49,569 nucleotides of DNA from Cellulomonas cellasea (GTDB lineage: Bacteria > Actinomycetota > Actinomycetes > Actinomycetales > Cellulomonadaceae), in NCBI RefSeq assembly GCF_006538745.1, contig NZ_BJLR01000029.1:1-49569 (forward strand), in the 5' to 3' direction. The notes beneath the pieces were generated by a model, which had not been told where the DNA came from, did not search any database, and worked only from the letters and a program-made list of their open reading frames with translations. The stretch's first letter is position 1. Each line of letters begins with the position of its first letter. Position numbers and translations under genes: made by a program. Shown here piece by piece: positions 41,808-49,569 of this stretch.

Positions 41808-42839
41808 TCAGAGCTCGATCGACCACATCGTCGAGCCCTGGAAGACCTCGTACCCGAGGCTCGCGTAGAGCCCGTGCGCGCCCGACGGGTTCTCCGTGTC
41901 GACGCCCAGCTCGGCGTAGTGCATGCCGTCCGCGGCGTACGCGTGCATCGCGGCGGTGAGCAGCGCGACGCCCAGCCCCCGCCCGCGCCACGCGCGCCGT
42001 ACGCCGAGCAGCTCGGTGTACCCCGACGGGTACCCGGCGACGGCCCAGTCCTGCTCGTACCGGCCCGAGAGCAGGTACCCCGCGACCTCCCCGGTCGCGT
42101 CGTCGACCGCGACGAAGCTCCACGACGGGGCGAACATGCTCCGGCCGTGGCTCCACGCCTCGGCGCTCCGCGGCTGGCTGCCCCAGTGGTCGGCGAACGC
42201 CTCGTTGTGCGCGACGCGAACCGCCTCGTCGAGCTCCGGCGCCCAGGGCACGATCCGGACGCCGTCGACGTGCGGCACGGCGGGCACCCCGTCCCGCAGC
42301 GGGCGCCGCATCTCGGAGTAGTAGCGGACCGGCGCGAAGCCCGCGTGCGCGTAGACGCGGGCGGAGACCGGCGCGGCGTCCTCGAGGTAGGCGGCCAGCC
42401 GGCCCGGCACGTCCTTGCCCGACTCGGCGAGCAGCTGCCGGCCGCGCCCCTCGAGCCAGGCGACGACGGCCCGACCGACCCCGCGTCCCCGCCACGCGGG
42501 GTGCACGCCGCCGAGCAGGAACGCCCGCACGAGCGACTCGTCACCCGGCGCGGTCGTGGCCTGCGCGTAGGCGCGCATCACACCGGCGTCGTCGACACCG
42601 ACGAGCGTGTCGCGCGCGTGGTCCTTCCAGTCGCCCTCGAACATCTCGACGACCTCCTCGAGGGAGCGCCGGAACGGCAGCGCGTCGGCCTCCTCGACCG
42701 CGGAGACGAGCTCGAACAGCGCGGGGGCGTCGTCGGGCGTCAGCGCACGCCACGTGAGGCCGAGCTCAGTTGGGGGCCGGGGCGGCTCCGCGGGGGCAGC
42801 GGCACGGACGGCGATCGGGGCGAGGGACAGAGTGCTCAC
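41808..42839 (-). CDS. Tandem-GNAT N-acetyltransferase
   Basis: A 343-residue protein with two GNAT domains. The first (about 25-180) has VHPAWRGRGVGRAVVAWLEGRG and the second (about 190-343) has VRRAWRGRGLGVALLTAAMHAYA and SGAHGLYASLGYEV. Both acetyl-CoA loops (R-x-x-G-x-G/A) look intact. The layout is like mycothiol synthase, but this alone does not identify MshD. The GTG at 42839 is chosen because it lies six bases after a -10 hexamer with a good -35. Confidence 0.85.
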   Translation of the reverse strand: MSTLSLAPIAVRAAAPAEPPRPPTELGLTWRALTPDDAPALFELVSAVEEADALPFRRSLEEVVEMFEGDWKDHARDTLVGVDDAGVMRAYAQATTAPGDESLVRAFLLGGVHPAWRGRGVGRAVVAWLEGRGRQLLAESGKDVPGRLAAYLEDAAPVSARVYAHAGFAPVRYYSEMRRPLRDGVPAVPHVDGVRIVPWAPELDEAVRVAHNEAFADHWGSQPRSAEAWSHGRSMFAPSWSFVAVDDATGEVAGYLLSGRYEQDWAVAGYPSGYTELLGVRRAWRGRGLGVALLTAAMHAYAADGMHYAELGVDTENPSGAHGLYASLGYEVFQGSTMWSIEL

Positions 42840-42845
42840 CGCGCC

Positions 42846-42875
42846 ACGATGCCGGTGCTGCCCGTCGACGGGCAA
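42846..42875 (-). promoter_or_regulatory. Promoter of the tandem-GNAT gene, leaderless type
   Basis: On the minus strand TTGCCC (42875-42870) is followed after 18 bp by CATCGT (42851-42846), then six bases to the GTG at 42839. No Shine-Dalgarno sequence is present. Confidence 0.55.
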
Positions 42876-42899
42876 GACGATTGCGTCCGCCGCGCCGTG

Positions 42900-45026
42900 T
42901 CACGCGTCGATGCGGCTCCGGTCGAGCTCGTCGGCGCCCGCGATGATGAAGTCCTTGCGCGGCGCGACGTCGGAGCCCATGAGCAGCTCGAAGACCTCCT
43001 CGGCCCGCTGCGCACCCTCGACGGTGACGCGGCGCAGCGTGCGGTGGCGCGGGTCCATCGTGGTCTCCGCGAGCTGGTCGGCGTCCATCTCGCCGAGGCC
43101 CTTGTAGCGCTGGATGTCGTCCTTGTACCGCCGCCCGGCCTTGTCGAGCTTCTTGAGCGTCGCAGCGAGCTCGGCCTCGGAGTACGTGTACAGGTACTCG
43201 CCCTTGCGGCTGCCCACGGCGACCGTCTCGATGCGGTGCAGCGGAGGGACCGCGGCGAAGACCCGGCCGGCCTCGACGAGCGGGCGCATGTACCGGAAGA
43301 ACAGCGTGAGCAGCAGGGTGCGGATGTGCGCGCCGTCGACGTCGGCGTCGGTCATCAGCACGACCTTGCCGTAGCGCGCCGCCTCGAGGTCGAACGTGCG
43401 CCCCGACCCGGCCCCGAGAACCTGGATGATCGCCGCGCACTCGGCGTTCTTCAGCATGTCGGTGATCGAGGCCTTCTGGACGTTGAGGATCTTCCCGCGG
43501 ATCGGCAGGAGCGCCTGGAAGTCCGAGCTGCGCGCGAGCTTGGCGGTGCCGAGCGCGCTGTCCCCCTCGACGATGAAGAGCTCGCTGCGAGCGACGTCGT
43601 CGCTGCGGCAGTCCGCGAGCTTCGCGGGCAGCGACGAGGACTCGAGCGCGTTCTTGCGGCGGGAGATCTCCTTCTGCTTGCGCGCGGACAGCCGGGCCCG
43701 CATCTCGCCGACGACCTTGTCGAGCAGCAGCGCCGAGTGCGCCTTGTGCTCGCGCTTCGTCGACGTGAAGATCGCGCCGAGCTCGGTGTCGATGACCTTG
43801 GCCACGATGCCGCGCACCGGGGCGGTCCCGAGGACCTCCTTGGTCTGGCCCTCGAACTGCGGCTCGGCGAGCCGCACCGTGATGACGGCCGTGAGCCCCG
43901 CGAGCACGTCCTCCTTCTCGATGCGCTCGCTCGTGTCACGCGTCGAGATCTTGAGCCGGCGCGCGTTCGCCTCGACCTGCTTGCGCAGCGTCCGCAGGAG
44001 CGCCGTCTCGAAGCCCGCGAGGTGCGAGCCGCCCTTGGGCGTCGCGATGATGTTGACGAAGGTGCGGACCTCGGTCTCGTACCCGGTCCCCCAGCGCAGA
44101 GCGACGTCGACCTCGCAGCGGCGCTCGACCTCCTGCGGGGACATGTGGCCGCGCCCGTCGAGCACCGGGACCGTCTCGGTGAAGGTGCCCTCGCCCGTCA
44201 GGTGCCAGACGTCGGTGACCGGCGCGTCGGGCGCGAGGTGCTCGACGAAGTCGACCGTCCCGCCGGCGTGCAGGAACGTCTCCTCGTGCGGCCCGTGCTC
44301 CCCCGGCGTGCCGGGGACCCGCCGCTCGTCGCGCACCGTGATCGCGAGCCCGGGCACCAGGAAGCTCGTCTGGCGGGCGCGCGTGACGAGCTCGTCGTAG
44401 GAGAACACCGCGCTCGTCGGGAAGACCTGGCGGTCCGCCCAGTACCGCACGCGGGTCCCGGTGCGCCCGCGCGGCGCCTTGCCGACGACCGCGAGCTCGG
44501 AGCCCGACACGAACGGCTCGAACGGCGCCTCCGGGCTCGGCGAACCGGTGTCCGCGAACGTGCCGGGCTCGCCGCGGTGGAAGGTCATCCGGTACGTCTT
44601 GCTCCCGCGGTCCACCTCGACGTCGAGGCGGGAGGACAGCGCGTTGACGACCGATGCGCCGACGCCGTGCAGGCCGCCCGACGCGGCGTAGGAGCCGCCG
44701 CCGAACTTGCCGCCCGCGTGGAGCTTGGTGAACACGACCTCGACGCCCGTCAGGCCCGTCTTGGGCTCGACGTCCACGGGGATACCGCGGCCGTTGTCCC
44801 GGACCTCGACCGAGCTGTCGGCGTGCAGGACGATCTCGATCCGGTCGCCGTGGCCGCTGAGGGCCTCGTCGACGGAGTTGTCGATGATCTCCCACAGGCA
44901 GTGCATGAGGCCGCGCGAGTCGGTCGACCCGATGTACATGCCGGGGCGCTTGCGCACCGCCTCGAGCCCTTCGAGGACCGAGAGGTGGCGCGCCGTGTAG
45001 CTGGACTCCGCGGATGCTGTCGACAC
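42900..45026 (-). CDS. parE: DNA topoisomerase IV subunit B
   Basis: A 708-residue ATPase subunit. GHKL ATP site: EIIDNSVDEALSGHGDRIEI, DNGRGIPVDV, and LHAGGKFGGGSYAASGGLHGVGASVVNAL. TOPRIM: LFIVEGDSALGTAKLARS and MTDADVDGAHIRTLLLTLFFRYM. The C-terminal PLLRR-like tail domain includes RYKGLGEMDADQLAETTMDP. It uses a GTG at 45026; TAGCAT eight bases upstream may be its -10. Partner of parC; location close to sigA fits topoisomerase IV, since gyrB normally sits beside dnaA and recF. Confidence 0.93.
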   Translation of the reverse strand: MSTASAESSYTARHLSVLEGLEAVRKRPGMYIGSTDSRGLMHCLWEIIDNSVDEALSGHGDRIEIVLHADSSVEVRDNGRGIPVDVEPKTGLTGVEVVFTKLHAGGKFGGGSYAASGGLHGVGASVVNALSSRLDVEVDRGSKTYRMTFHRGEPGTFADTGSPSPEAPFEPFVSGSELAVVGKAPRGRTGTRVRYWADRQVFPTSAVFSYDELVTRARQTSFLVPGLAITVRDERRVPGTPGEHGPHEETFLHAGGTVDFVEHLAPDAPVTDVWHLTGEGTFTETVPVLDGRGHMSPQEVERRCEVDVALRWGTGYETEVRTFVNIIATPKGGSHLAGFETALLRTLRKQVEANARRLKISTRDTSERIEKEDVLAGLTAVITVRLAEPQFEGQTKEVLGTAPVRGIVAKVIDTELGAIFTSTKREHKAHSALLLDKVVGEMRARLSARKQKEISRRKNALESSSLPAKLADCRSDDVARSELFIVEGDSALGTAKLARSSDFQALLPIRGKILNVQKASITDMLKNAECAAIIQVLGAGSGRTFDLEAARYGKVVLMTDADVDGAHIRTLLLTLFFRYMRPLVEAGRVFAAVPPLHRIETVAVGSRKGEYLYTYSEAELAATLKKLDKAGRRYKDDIQRYKGLGEMDADQLAETTMDPRHRTLRRVTVEGAQRAEEVFELLMGSDVAPRKDFIIAGADELDRSRIDA

Positions 45027-45154
45027 GAGGCCCGATGCTAACCGTCAGGGCCCACACCGGCCGCACGCCGGGCCGTCGACCCCGCCCGTTCCGGGACATC
45101 TGGGGTGTTCCCGGGCGGGGTCGTGTACGCGGGGAGCGAACCACCCGCCCTCGA

Positions 45155-45168
45155 GGGGAAGTTTCCCC
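45155..45168. promoter_or_regulatory. Inverted repeat upstream of the DUF7455 gene
   Basis: GGGGAA-GT-TTCCCC is a perfect 6-bp inverted repeat 23 bp before the GTG start. Its place, where a -35 would lie, suggests an operator. The protein bound is unknown. Confidence 0.4.
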
Positions 45169-45191
45169 GGTCCGGATGGTTGTATGTCTAT

Positions 45192-45413
45192 GTGACGACG
45201 ACCGAACCGCTGACCGTAGCCGACCGCTGCGACCGCTGTGGCGCGCAGGCCTACGTCCGTGTGCTGCTTCCCGTGGGCGAGCTGCTCTTCTGCGCGCACC
45301 ACTACCGCGCGCACGCGCCGAAGTTCGCCGATGTGGCGACTCACGTGCAGGACGAGACCGACCGCCTTCTTGCCGAGCATGGAGCAGGTGCAGGAGCAGC
45401 AGCCGCGCGCTGA
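45192..45413 (+). CDS. DUF7455 zinc-ribbon-like small protein
   Basis: A 73-residue actinobacterial protein. It has DRCDRCGAQAYVRVLLPVGELLFCAHHYRAH, a C-x2-C ... C-x-H-H arrangement suited to binding zinc, followed by a helix. Family members usually lie between the primary sigma factor and topoisomerase genes, as here; their role is unknown. The GTG at 45192 is preferred, because an upstream start at 45105 adds a non-conserved stretch covering the AT-rich promoter-like bases. A strong terminator follows. Confidence 0.8.
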   Translation: MTTTEPLTVADRCDRCGAQAYVRVLLPVGELLFCAHHYRAHAPKFADVATHVQDETDRLLAEHGAGAGAAAAR

Positions 45414-45424
45414 CCTCGACCCTC

Positions 45425-45464
45425 GAGAGGGCGCCGACCGGGACACCCCGGGCGGCGCCCTCTC
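45425..45464 (+). terminator. Intrinsic terminator after the DUF7455 gene
   Basis: An 11-bp perfect stem GAGAGGGCGCC/GGCGCCCTCTC around an 18-base loop that itself contains complementary C/G runs. It begins 12 bases past the stop codon. Confidence 0.75.
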
Positions 45465-45615
45465 GTCATGCTGCCCCGGGACGTCGGCCCCGTCCGTCCC
45501 CTGCCGAGCGCGCTGCCGGTGCGCCCGGCCCCGCGGAGGTGCGTGACGCCGGCGGCGATGTCGGTGCCTCGCGCGACGATCGTGCGGTACGCACCCGGCG
45601 ACGAGAGGCGGACCG

Positions 45616-46512
45616 ATGACGATCGTGGTGACGACACCGACGGGCCACGTGGGTTCCCGCGTGACGACGCTGCTCGCCCAGGCCGGCGAGCGCCCGACGG
45701 TCCTGCTGCGGGACCGCACCCGGCTCGACGCCGGGCTCCGTGAGCTCTGCGACGTGGTGGAGCTCGACCTCGGCGACGCGGACGCGGTGGCGCGTGCGAC
45801 GGCCGGGGCCGACGCCCTGTACTGGGTGGACCCTCCGACGACCGACGACGACCCGGTCGCCGGCCACGAGCGCATGGGCGCCTCGGCGGCCCACGCGGTC
45901 CGCACGAACGGCATCCCGCGCGTCGTGCTGCAGAGCAGCGTCGGCGCGGAGGCCCGGCACGGCTTCGGCGACATCGACGGCCTCGCGCGCACCGAGGAGC
46001 TGCTCGACGCCACCGGCGCGCACGTCACCCACCTGCGATGCGGCTACTTCTTCACGAACCTGCTCATGGACGTCGACGGGCTGCGGTCCGGGACGCTGAC
46101 GACGACCCTCCCGCTGGACCAGCCCCTCCCCTGGGTCGACCCCCGGGACATCGGCGACGTCGCCGCGGCACGCGTGCTCTCGACCACGTGGGCGGGACGC
46201 ACCACGCAGGGTGTGCACGGGCCGGCCGACCTGTCGTTCGACGACGTCGCGCGCGTCCTGACCGACGCCACGGGACACACCGTGGTCGCGACCCGGGTCA
46301 CCGACGAGCAGGTCGCCGGGGAGCTCCGGGGGTTCGGCCTCACCGACGCCCAGGTCGACGCGGTCGTGGGCATGTCCCGCGGGCTGCGCGGCGACTTCGT
46401 CCCCGAGGACCGCCGCTCGGCGCTGACGACCACGCCGACGACGCTCGCCGCCTGGGCGCACGAGCACCTGCGCCCGCTCCTCCGCCCCGGTCAGGGCCCC
46501 GCCGCTGGCTGA
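45616..46512 (+). CDS. NAD(P)-binding protein, NmrA/SDR-like
   Basis: A 298-residue Rossmann-fold protein. The N-terminus TIVVTTPTGHVGSRVTTLL is the atypical dinucleotide loop (TPTGHVG) of NmrA/azoreductase-like extended SDRs. VVLQSSVGAE and LRCGYFFTNLL are further landmarks. The catalytic YxxxK of classical SDRs is absent, so it may be a redox sensor or quinone-reductase-type enzyme. GAGAGGCGGACCG precedes the ATG. A single gene closed by a terminator shared with sigA. Confidence 0.82.
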   Translation: MTIVVTTPTGHVGSRVTTLLAQAGERPTVLLRDRTRLDAGLRELCDVVELDLGDADAVARATAGADALYWVDPPTTDDDPVAGHERMGASAAHAVRTNGIPRVVLQSSVGAEARHGFGDIDGLARTEELLDATGAHVTHLRCGYFFTNLLMDVDGLRSGTLTTTLPLDQPLPWVDPRDIGDVAAARVLSTTWAGRTTQGVHGPADLSFDDVARVLTDATGHTVVATRVTDEQVAGELRGFGLTDAQVDAVVGMSRGLRGDFVPEDRRSALTTTPTTLAAWAHEHLRPLLRPGQGPAAG

Positions 46513-46568
46513 GCCGGCGGGCTGAGCACTGCGAGCCGGCGGGCTGACGCGCGGGAGTCCCGGCAGCA

Positions 46569-46600
46569 CGAAGGCCCGGTGCGCGTGCACCGGGCCTTCG
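46569..46600. terminator. Bidirectional terminator between NmrA-like gene and sigA
   Basis: A 14-bp perfect stem CGAAGGCCCGGTGC/GCACCGGGCCTTCG with a GCGT loop in the convergent gap. Confidence 0.8.
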
Positions 46601-46622
46601 TCGTCCCTGCTGCGGGCGGGAC

Positions 46623-48173
46623 TCAGTCGAGGTAGTCGCGCAGCACCTGGGAGCGCGACGGGTGACGCAGCTTCGACATCGTCTTGGACTCGATCTGCCG
46701 GATCCGCTCGCGCGTCACCCCGTAGACCTTGCCGATCTCGTCGAGGGTCTTCGGCTGGCCGTCGGTCAGGCCGAAGCGCATCGAGACGACGCCGGCCTCC
46801 CGCTCGGACAGCGTGTCGAGGACCTGGTGCAGCTGCTCCTGCAGGAGCGTGAAGCTGACGGCATCGGCCGGGACGACGGCCTCGGAGTCCTCGATGAGGT
46901 CACCGAACTCGCTGTCACCGTCCTCGCCGAGCGGCGTGTGCAGCGAGATGGGCTCGCGACCGTACTTCTGGACCTCGACGACCTTCTCGGGCGTCATGTC
47001 CAGCTCCTTGGCGAGCTCCTCGGGCGTGGGCTCGCGACCCAGGTCCTGGAGCATCTGGCGCTGGACGCGCGCGAGCTTGTTGATGACCTCGACCATGTGC
47101 ACGGGGATGCGGATCGTGCGGGCCTGGTCGGCCATCGCGCGAGTGATGGCCTGACGGATCCACCACGTCGCGTACGTCGAGAACTTGTAGCCCTTGGTGT
47201 AGTCGAACTTCTCGACCGCACGGATGAGGCCCAGGTTGCCCTCCTGGATCAGGTCCAGGAAGAGCATGCCGCGACCCGTGTACCGCTTGGCGAGCGACAC
47301 CACGAGGCGCAGGTTGGCCTCGAGCAGGTGGTTCTTGGCGCGGCGGCCGTCGGACGCGATCCACTCGAGCTCACGGCGGAGCTTGGGCTCCATCGTGATG
47401 CCGGCGTTGAGGCGCTCCTCGGCGAACAGGCCGGCCTCGATGCGCTTGGCGAGCTCGACCTCCTGCTCGGCGTTCAGCAGCGCGACCTTGCCGATCTGCT
47501 TGAGGTAGTCCTTGACCGGGTCGGCGGTCGCGCCCGCGGTGACGACCTGCTGGGCGGGGGCGTCGTCGTCGTCGGCGTCCGAGTAGACGAAGCCGACGCT
47601 CTCCTCGGTCGCCTCGTCGGCGGCGGCCGCGGGCTTCGCCGGCTTGTCGGCGTCCTCCTCGAGCTCGCCGGCGACGGCCTCGACCTCGGCGACGGCCGGC
47701 TCGACGTCCTCGAGCTCGACGTCCTCGAGCACGACCTCGTCCTCGGCGACCTCGCCGTCGGGCGTGGCGGTCTTCGGTGCGGCGACCTTGGCGGACGCGA
47801 CCTTGGCGCCGGCGGCGGCCTTGGCGGCGGGCGCAGCCTTGGGGGCGGACTTGGCGCGGGCCGGCTTGCGCGCAGCGGGGGCCTCGGTGGATCCGTCGGC
47901 GACGACGGCCTTGGCGGCGGGGCGCGTCTTCGCGCTCGTGGCGGCGACGGCGCGCGCAGCGGGGACCGGCTCCTCGACGGCGATCCCGGCGGTCGCAAGG
48001 CCGCGGACGACGGCCTTGAGACGCTTGGCGTCCTGGACCTGGGCCTGCTCGCAGGCCGTGCGCAGGGCGACCGCGTCGACGCTTCCGTGGGTCCGGCCAC
48101 GACGGACGAGCTCCTGCATGGCGGGATGCTCGAACTCACGCGGGAGTGCGGGGTGCGAAGGCTGGAGCGACAC
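46623..48173 (-). CDS. sigA: Primary RNA polymerase sigma factor
   Basis: A 516-residue group 1 sigma-70. After a short N-terminal region comes a long Ala/Lys- then acid-rich low-complexity stretch (about 70-205), as in actinobacterial SigA/HrdB. Region 1.2 has [29 protein letters not shown]. Region 2 has [57 protein letters not shown]. Regions 3 and 4 end in [37 protein letters not shown] start with AAAGG seven bases upstream. Confidence 0.96.
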   Translation of the reverse strand: MSLQPSHPALPREFEHPAMQELVRRGRTHGSVDAVALRTACEQAQVQDAKRLKAVVRGLATAGIAVEEPVPAARAVAATSAKTRPAAKAVVADGSTEAPAARKPARAKSAPKAAPAAKAAAGAKVASAKVAAPKTATPDGEVAEDEVVLEDVELEDVEPAVAEVEAVAGELEEDADKPAKPAAAADEATEESVGFVYSDADDDDAPAQQVVTAGATADPVKDYLKQIGKVALLNAEQEVELAKRIEAGLFAEERLNAGITMEPKLRRELEWIASDGRRAKNHLLEANLRLVVSLAKRYTGRGMLFLDLIQEGNLGLIRAVEKFDYTKGYKFSTYATWWIRQAITRAMADQARTIRIPVHMVEVINKLARVQRQMLQDLGREPTPEELAKELDMTPEKVVEVQKYGREPISLHTPLGEDGDSEFGDLIEDSEAVVPADAVSFTLLQEQLHQVLDTLSEREAGVVSMRFGLTDGQPKTLDEIGKVYGVTRERIRQIESKTMSKLRHPSRSQVLRDYLD

Positions 48174-48541
48174 AAACGACCTTTCGGCAGCGAGAGACCC
48201 GGATCAGATCGGCGGGTGCTCCCATATTGTACCGGCCGCACCTCGGCACAGCGGGCCGAGAGGGCCGTTCGGGTCAGCGTGGGCGGGGTCCCGGCGCAGA
48301 CGGCGCGGAGACGCGACGCTCGAGGATCGTGCGCGGGCCCGGTGCCCGCCACTCTCTCGAGACTGACGAGGGTGACAACGTGCGGGTGCCGGAAATGATT
48401 CCCGCAGGGACGCACCGTCCCCCGCTCCGGGCGGTGCGGGGCACGTCGCTGCGGCGTCGTCCGACGAACGCCCGCCGGGGGCGCCGTCGACGCGGTCCCG
48501 CCGCCCGACGCGGGGCGACCTCGGTCGGGCGACCGCGGCGG
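48174..48541 (-). promoter_or_regulatory. sigA upstream region with -10 box
   Basis: TACAAT on the minus strand at 48231-48226 is the best -10 in the window; no good -35 precedes it. The start would be near 48219, giving a leader of about 46 bases. The remainder (48240-48541) has no supported gene; an open frame there is shadow-like. Confidence 0.55.
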
Positions 48542-48940
48542 TCAGCTCGCGGCGGGCTTCACCGCGAGCACGGGGCACGGGGAGTCGAGCAGGATGCGCT
48601 GGGCGTTCGCGCCGAGGATGAGCTTGCCGACGGGGCTGCGGCGGCGCAGCCCGATGACGATGAGCCCCGCACCGACCTCCTCGGCCGTGCCGATGAGGTC
48701 CTCCGCGACGTCGCGCCCCCGGGCGAGGACGCGGACGTCGTGCTCGATGCCGCGCGACGTCAGCTCGGACCGGACCGCGTCGAGCGCCGTCTGGGTCTCC
48801 TGACGGTGCTCGTCGGTCTCGTCACCACGCTCGCTCACGACCACGACGAGCGACTCGCCACGCCGCTCGGCCTCGCCCGACGCCGTCTCGAGCGCCGCAC
48901 GCCCCTCAGGGGTTGCCAGGTACCCGACCACGATGCCCAT
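48542..48940 (-). CDS. Universal stress protein (UspA family)
   Basis: A 132-residue single-domain protein. It has IVVGYLATPEGRAALETASGEAERRGESLVVVV at the start and LIVIGLRRRSPVGKLILGANAQRILLDSPCPVLAVKP at the end, the latter including the G-x2-G-x9-G-type ATP-binding loop region. GGAGG precedes the ATG at 48940. A monocistronic gene upstream of sigA. Confidence 0.9.
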   Translation of the reverse strand: MGIVVGYLATPEGRAALETASGEAERRGESLVVVVSERGDETDEHRQETQTALDAVRSELTSRGIEHDVRVLARGRDVAEDLIGTAEEVGAGLIVIGLRRRSPVGKLILGANAQRILLDSPCPVLAVKPAAS

Positions 48941-49036
48941 CGGTCCTCCGCTCTCGACGCACTGACGTCCTGCCCCTGCCGTGACGCTACCGGAGCGCAG
49001 GCCCCGCGACGAACGCACCCCGGACGACGCACCTGG

Positions 49037-49569
49037 TCAACCGGCGCGCCGGACCCACCCCGGGGGCATCGCGACCGCGAGCGTGCGGTCGAGGATCCGG
49101 GCGAGCCGGTGGTCGGGGTCCTCGGTGAGCGCGCGCTCGAGCAGCAGGCCCGCGCGCGCCCCGTCGGCCTGCCACCACGCGAGGAGGGCGAGCAGGGTGC
49201 ACGCCGGCGCCTGGGCGCCGCGCCGGCCGTGCCCGACGACGCGCTCGAGCACGGTCACGTGCGCCGCGGTGAGCCCCGGCGGCGGGACGACGCCGCGATG
49301 CTGGTCGACGATCCCGGCGACCGCCTCGGCGACGAGCGCGTCGGTCGCACCGGGCGCCTCGCGCAGCGACCGCTCCGGCAGGTCCTGCGGGCCGGGCACG
49401 AGGCTCACGAGCACCGCGTCGCGCACCCGGGTGTCCGCGAGCGCGACGTCGAGTCGGCCGAGCACCGGCGCTCCCCCGGACGGCGCCCCCGCCAGGGTCG
49501 CGGCGACCTCCGCCCGCCACGAGGCCAGCGACGCGAGCCGCCACGCCGTGAGCGCCGCCGGACCGTCCG
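49037..49569 (-). CDS. DUF4192 protein, N-terminus beyond the window
   Basis: The C-terminal 177 residues of a DUF4192 protein. The frame stays open to the right edge, beginning DGPAALTAWRLASLASWRAE and continuing GRLDVALADTRVRDAVLVSLVPG. The family signature WWQADGARAGLLLERALTEDPDHRLARILDRTL is near the end. Family members are actinobacterial and functionally uncharacterised. The start lies outside, so the gene is reported as partial. Confidence 0.85.
   Translation of the reverse strand, partial: DGPAALTAWRLASLASWRAEVAATLAGAPSGGAPVLGRLDVALADTRVRDAVLVSLVPGPQDLPERSLREAPGATDALVAEAVAGIVDQHRGVVPPPGLTAAHVTVLERVVGHGRRGAQAPACTLLALLAWWQADGARAGLLLERALTEDPDHRLARILDRTLAVAMPPGWVRRAG

Noticed and set aside
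39266-45026. Assignment of the topoisomerase pair as gyrA/gyrB
   Set aside because: Degenerate GyrA-box, location near sigA and convergent arrangement fit parC/parE better.
48204-48578. 124-codon minus ORF upstream of sigA
   Set aside because: It spans the sigA -10 box and the end of the usp gene and has shadow composition.

Overview
The window is GC-rich, densely coded actinobacterial DNA. The organism is probably Cellulomonas or a close relative in the Micrococcales. This is inferred from very high GC at third codon positions, a CE4-GH10-CBM9 secreted xylanase, an N-terminal-GNAT PatA protein, topoisomerase IV genes close to sigA, and actinobacterial small families (DUF7455, DUF5998, DUF4192, DUF1992). 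No phage, transposon or CRISPR array was seen.

Layout. (1) 1-7.8 kb: a nickel-pincer (NPN) locus. larC points right and larE-larB point left. A LarA-family racemase/epimerase gene lies downstream of a beta-glucuronidase gene and a divergent LacI regulator. (2) 7.9-11.5 kb: a DinB2-like polymerase with no aromatic steric gate, an APC permease, an HNH nuclease and a small ORF. (3) 11.55-11.99 kb: four tRNA genes on the minus strand. (4) 12.3-19.9 kb: a mixed block with DUF4334/DUF1992 genes, an MFS sugar porter with an orphan sugar-binding lipoprotein, an ATP-dependent DNA ligase with a coupled SGNH hydrolase, and an EEP phosphatase. (5) 20.2-25.6 kb: xylan degradation, with a 1357-residue secreted CE4/GH10 enzyme translationally coupled to a signal-less GH10 xylanase. 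(6) 25.6-31.1 kb: the most unusual part. A cytoplasmic subtilase diverges from a TPR-CHAT (caspase-like) protease. This is followed by a 63-residue ORF joined by 4-bp overlaps, an unknown 150-residue protein, and a convergent ECF sigma factor. (7) 31.3-39 kb: Ohr, ZIP transporter, FrnE-type DsbA with a small CxxxxC partner, thymidine kinase, alkaline-phosphatase-like enzyme, DUF5998 and PatA. (8) 39.2-49.5 kb: parC, tandem GNAT, parE, DUF7455, NAD(P)-binding protein, sigA, universal stress protein and a DUF4192 gene cut by the window edge.

How the genes work together. LarB, LarE and LarC would make the NPN cofactor used by the LarA homologue. Next to a glucuronidase, that homologue may act on a sugar-derived 2-hydroxy acid rather than lactate. 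The two xylanases and the glucuronidase fit glucuronoxylan use. Several genes (larC, lacI, larA, dinB, tandem GNAT) share one promoter layout: a TTGCC-type -35, 17-18 bp, a -10 hexamer, then exactly six bases to the start codon. This predicts leaderless mRNAs. The TPR-CHAT/150-aa/sigma set resembles, in gene content only, the protease-substrate-sigma arrangement of type III-E CRISPR loci, but without CRISPR.
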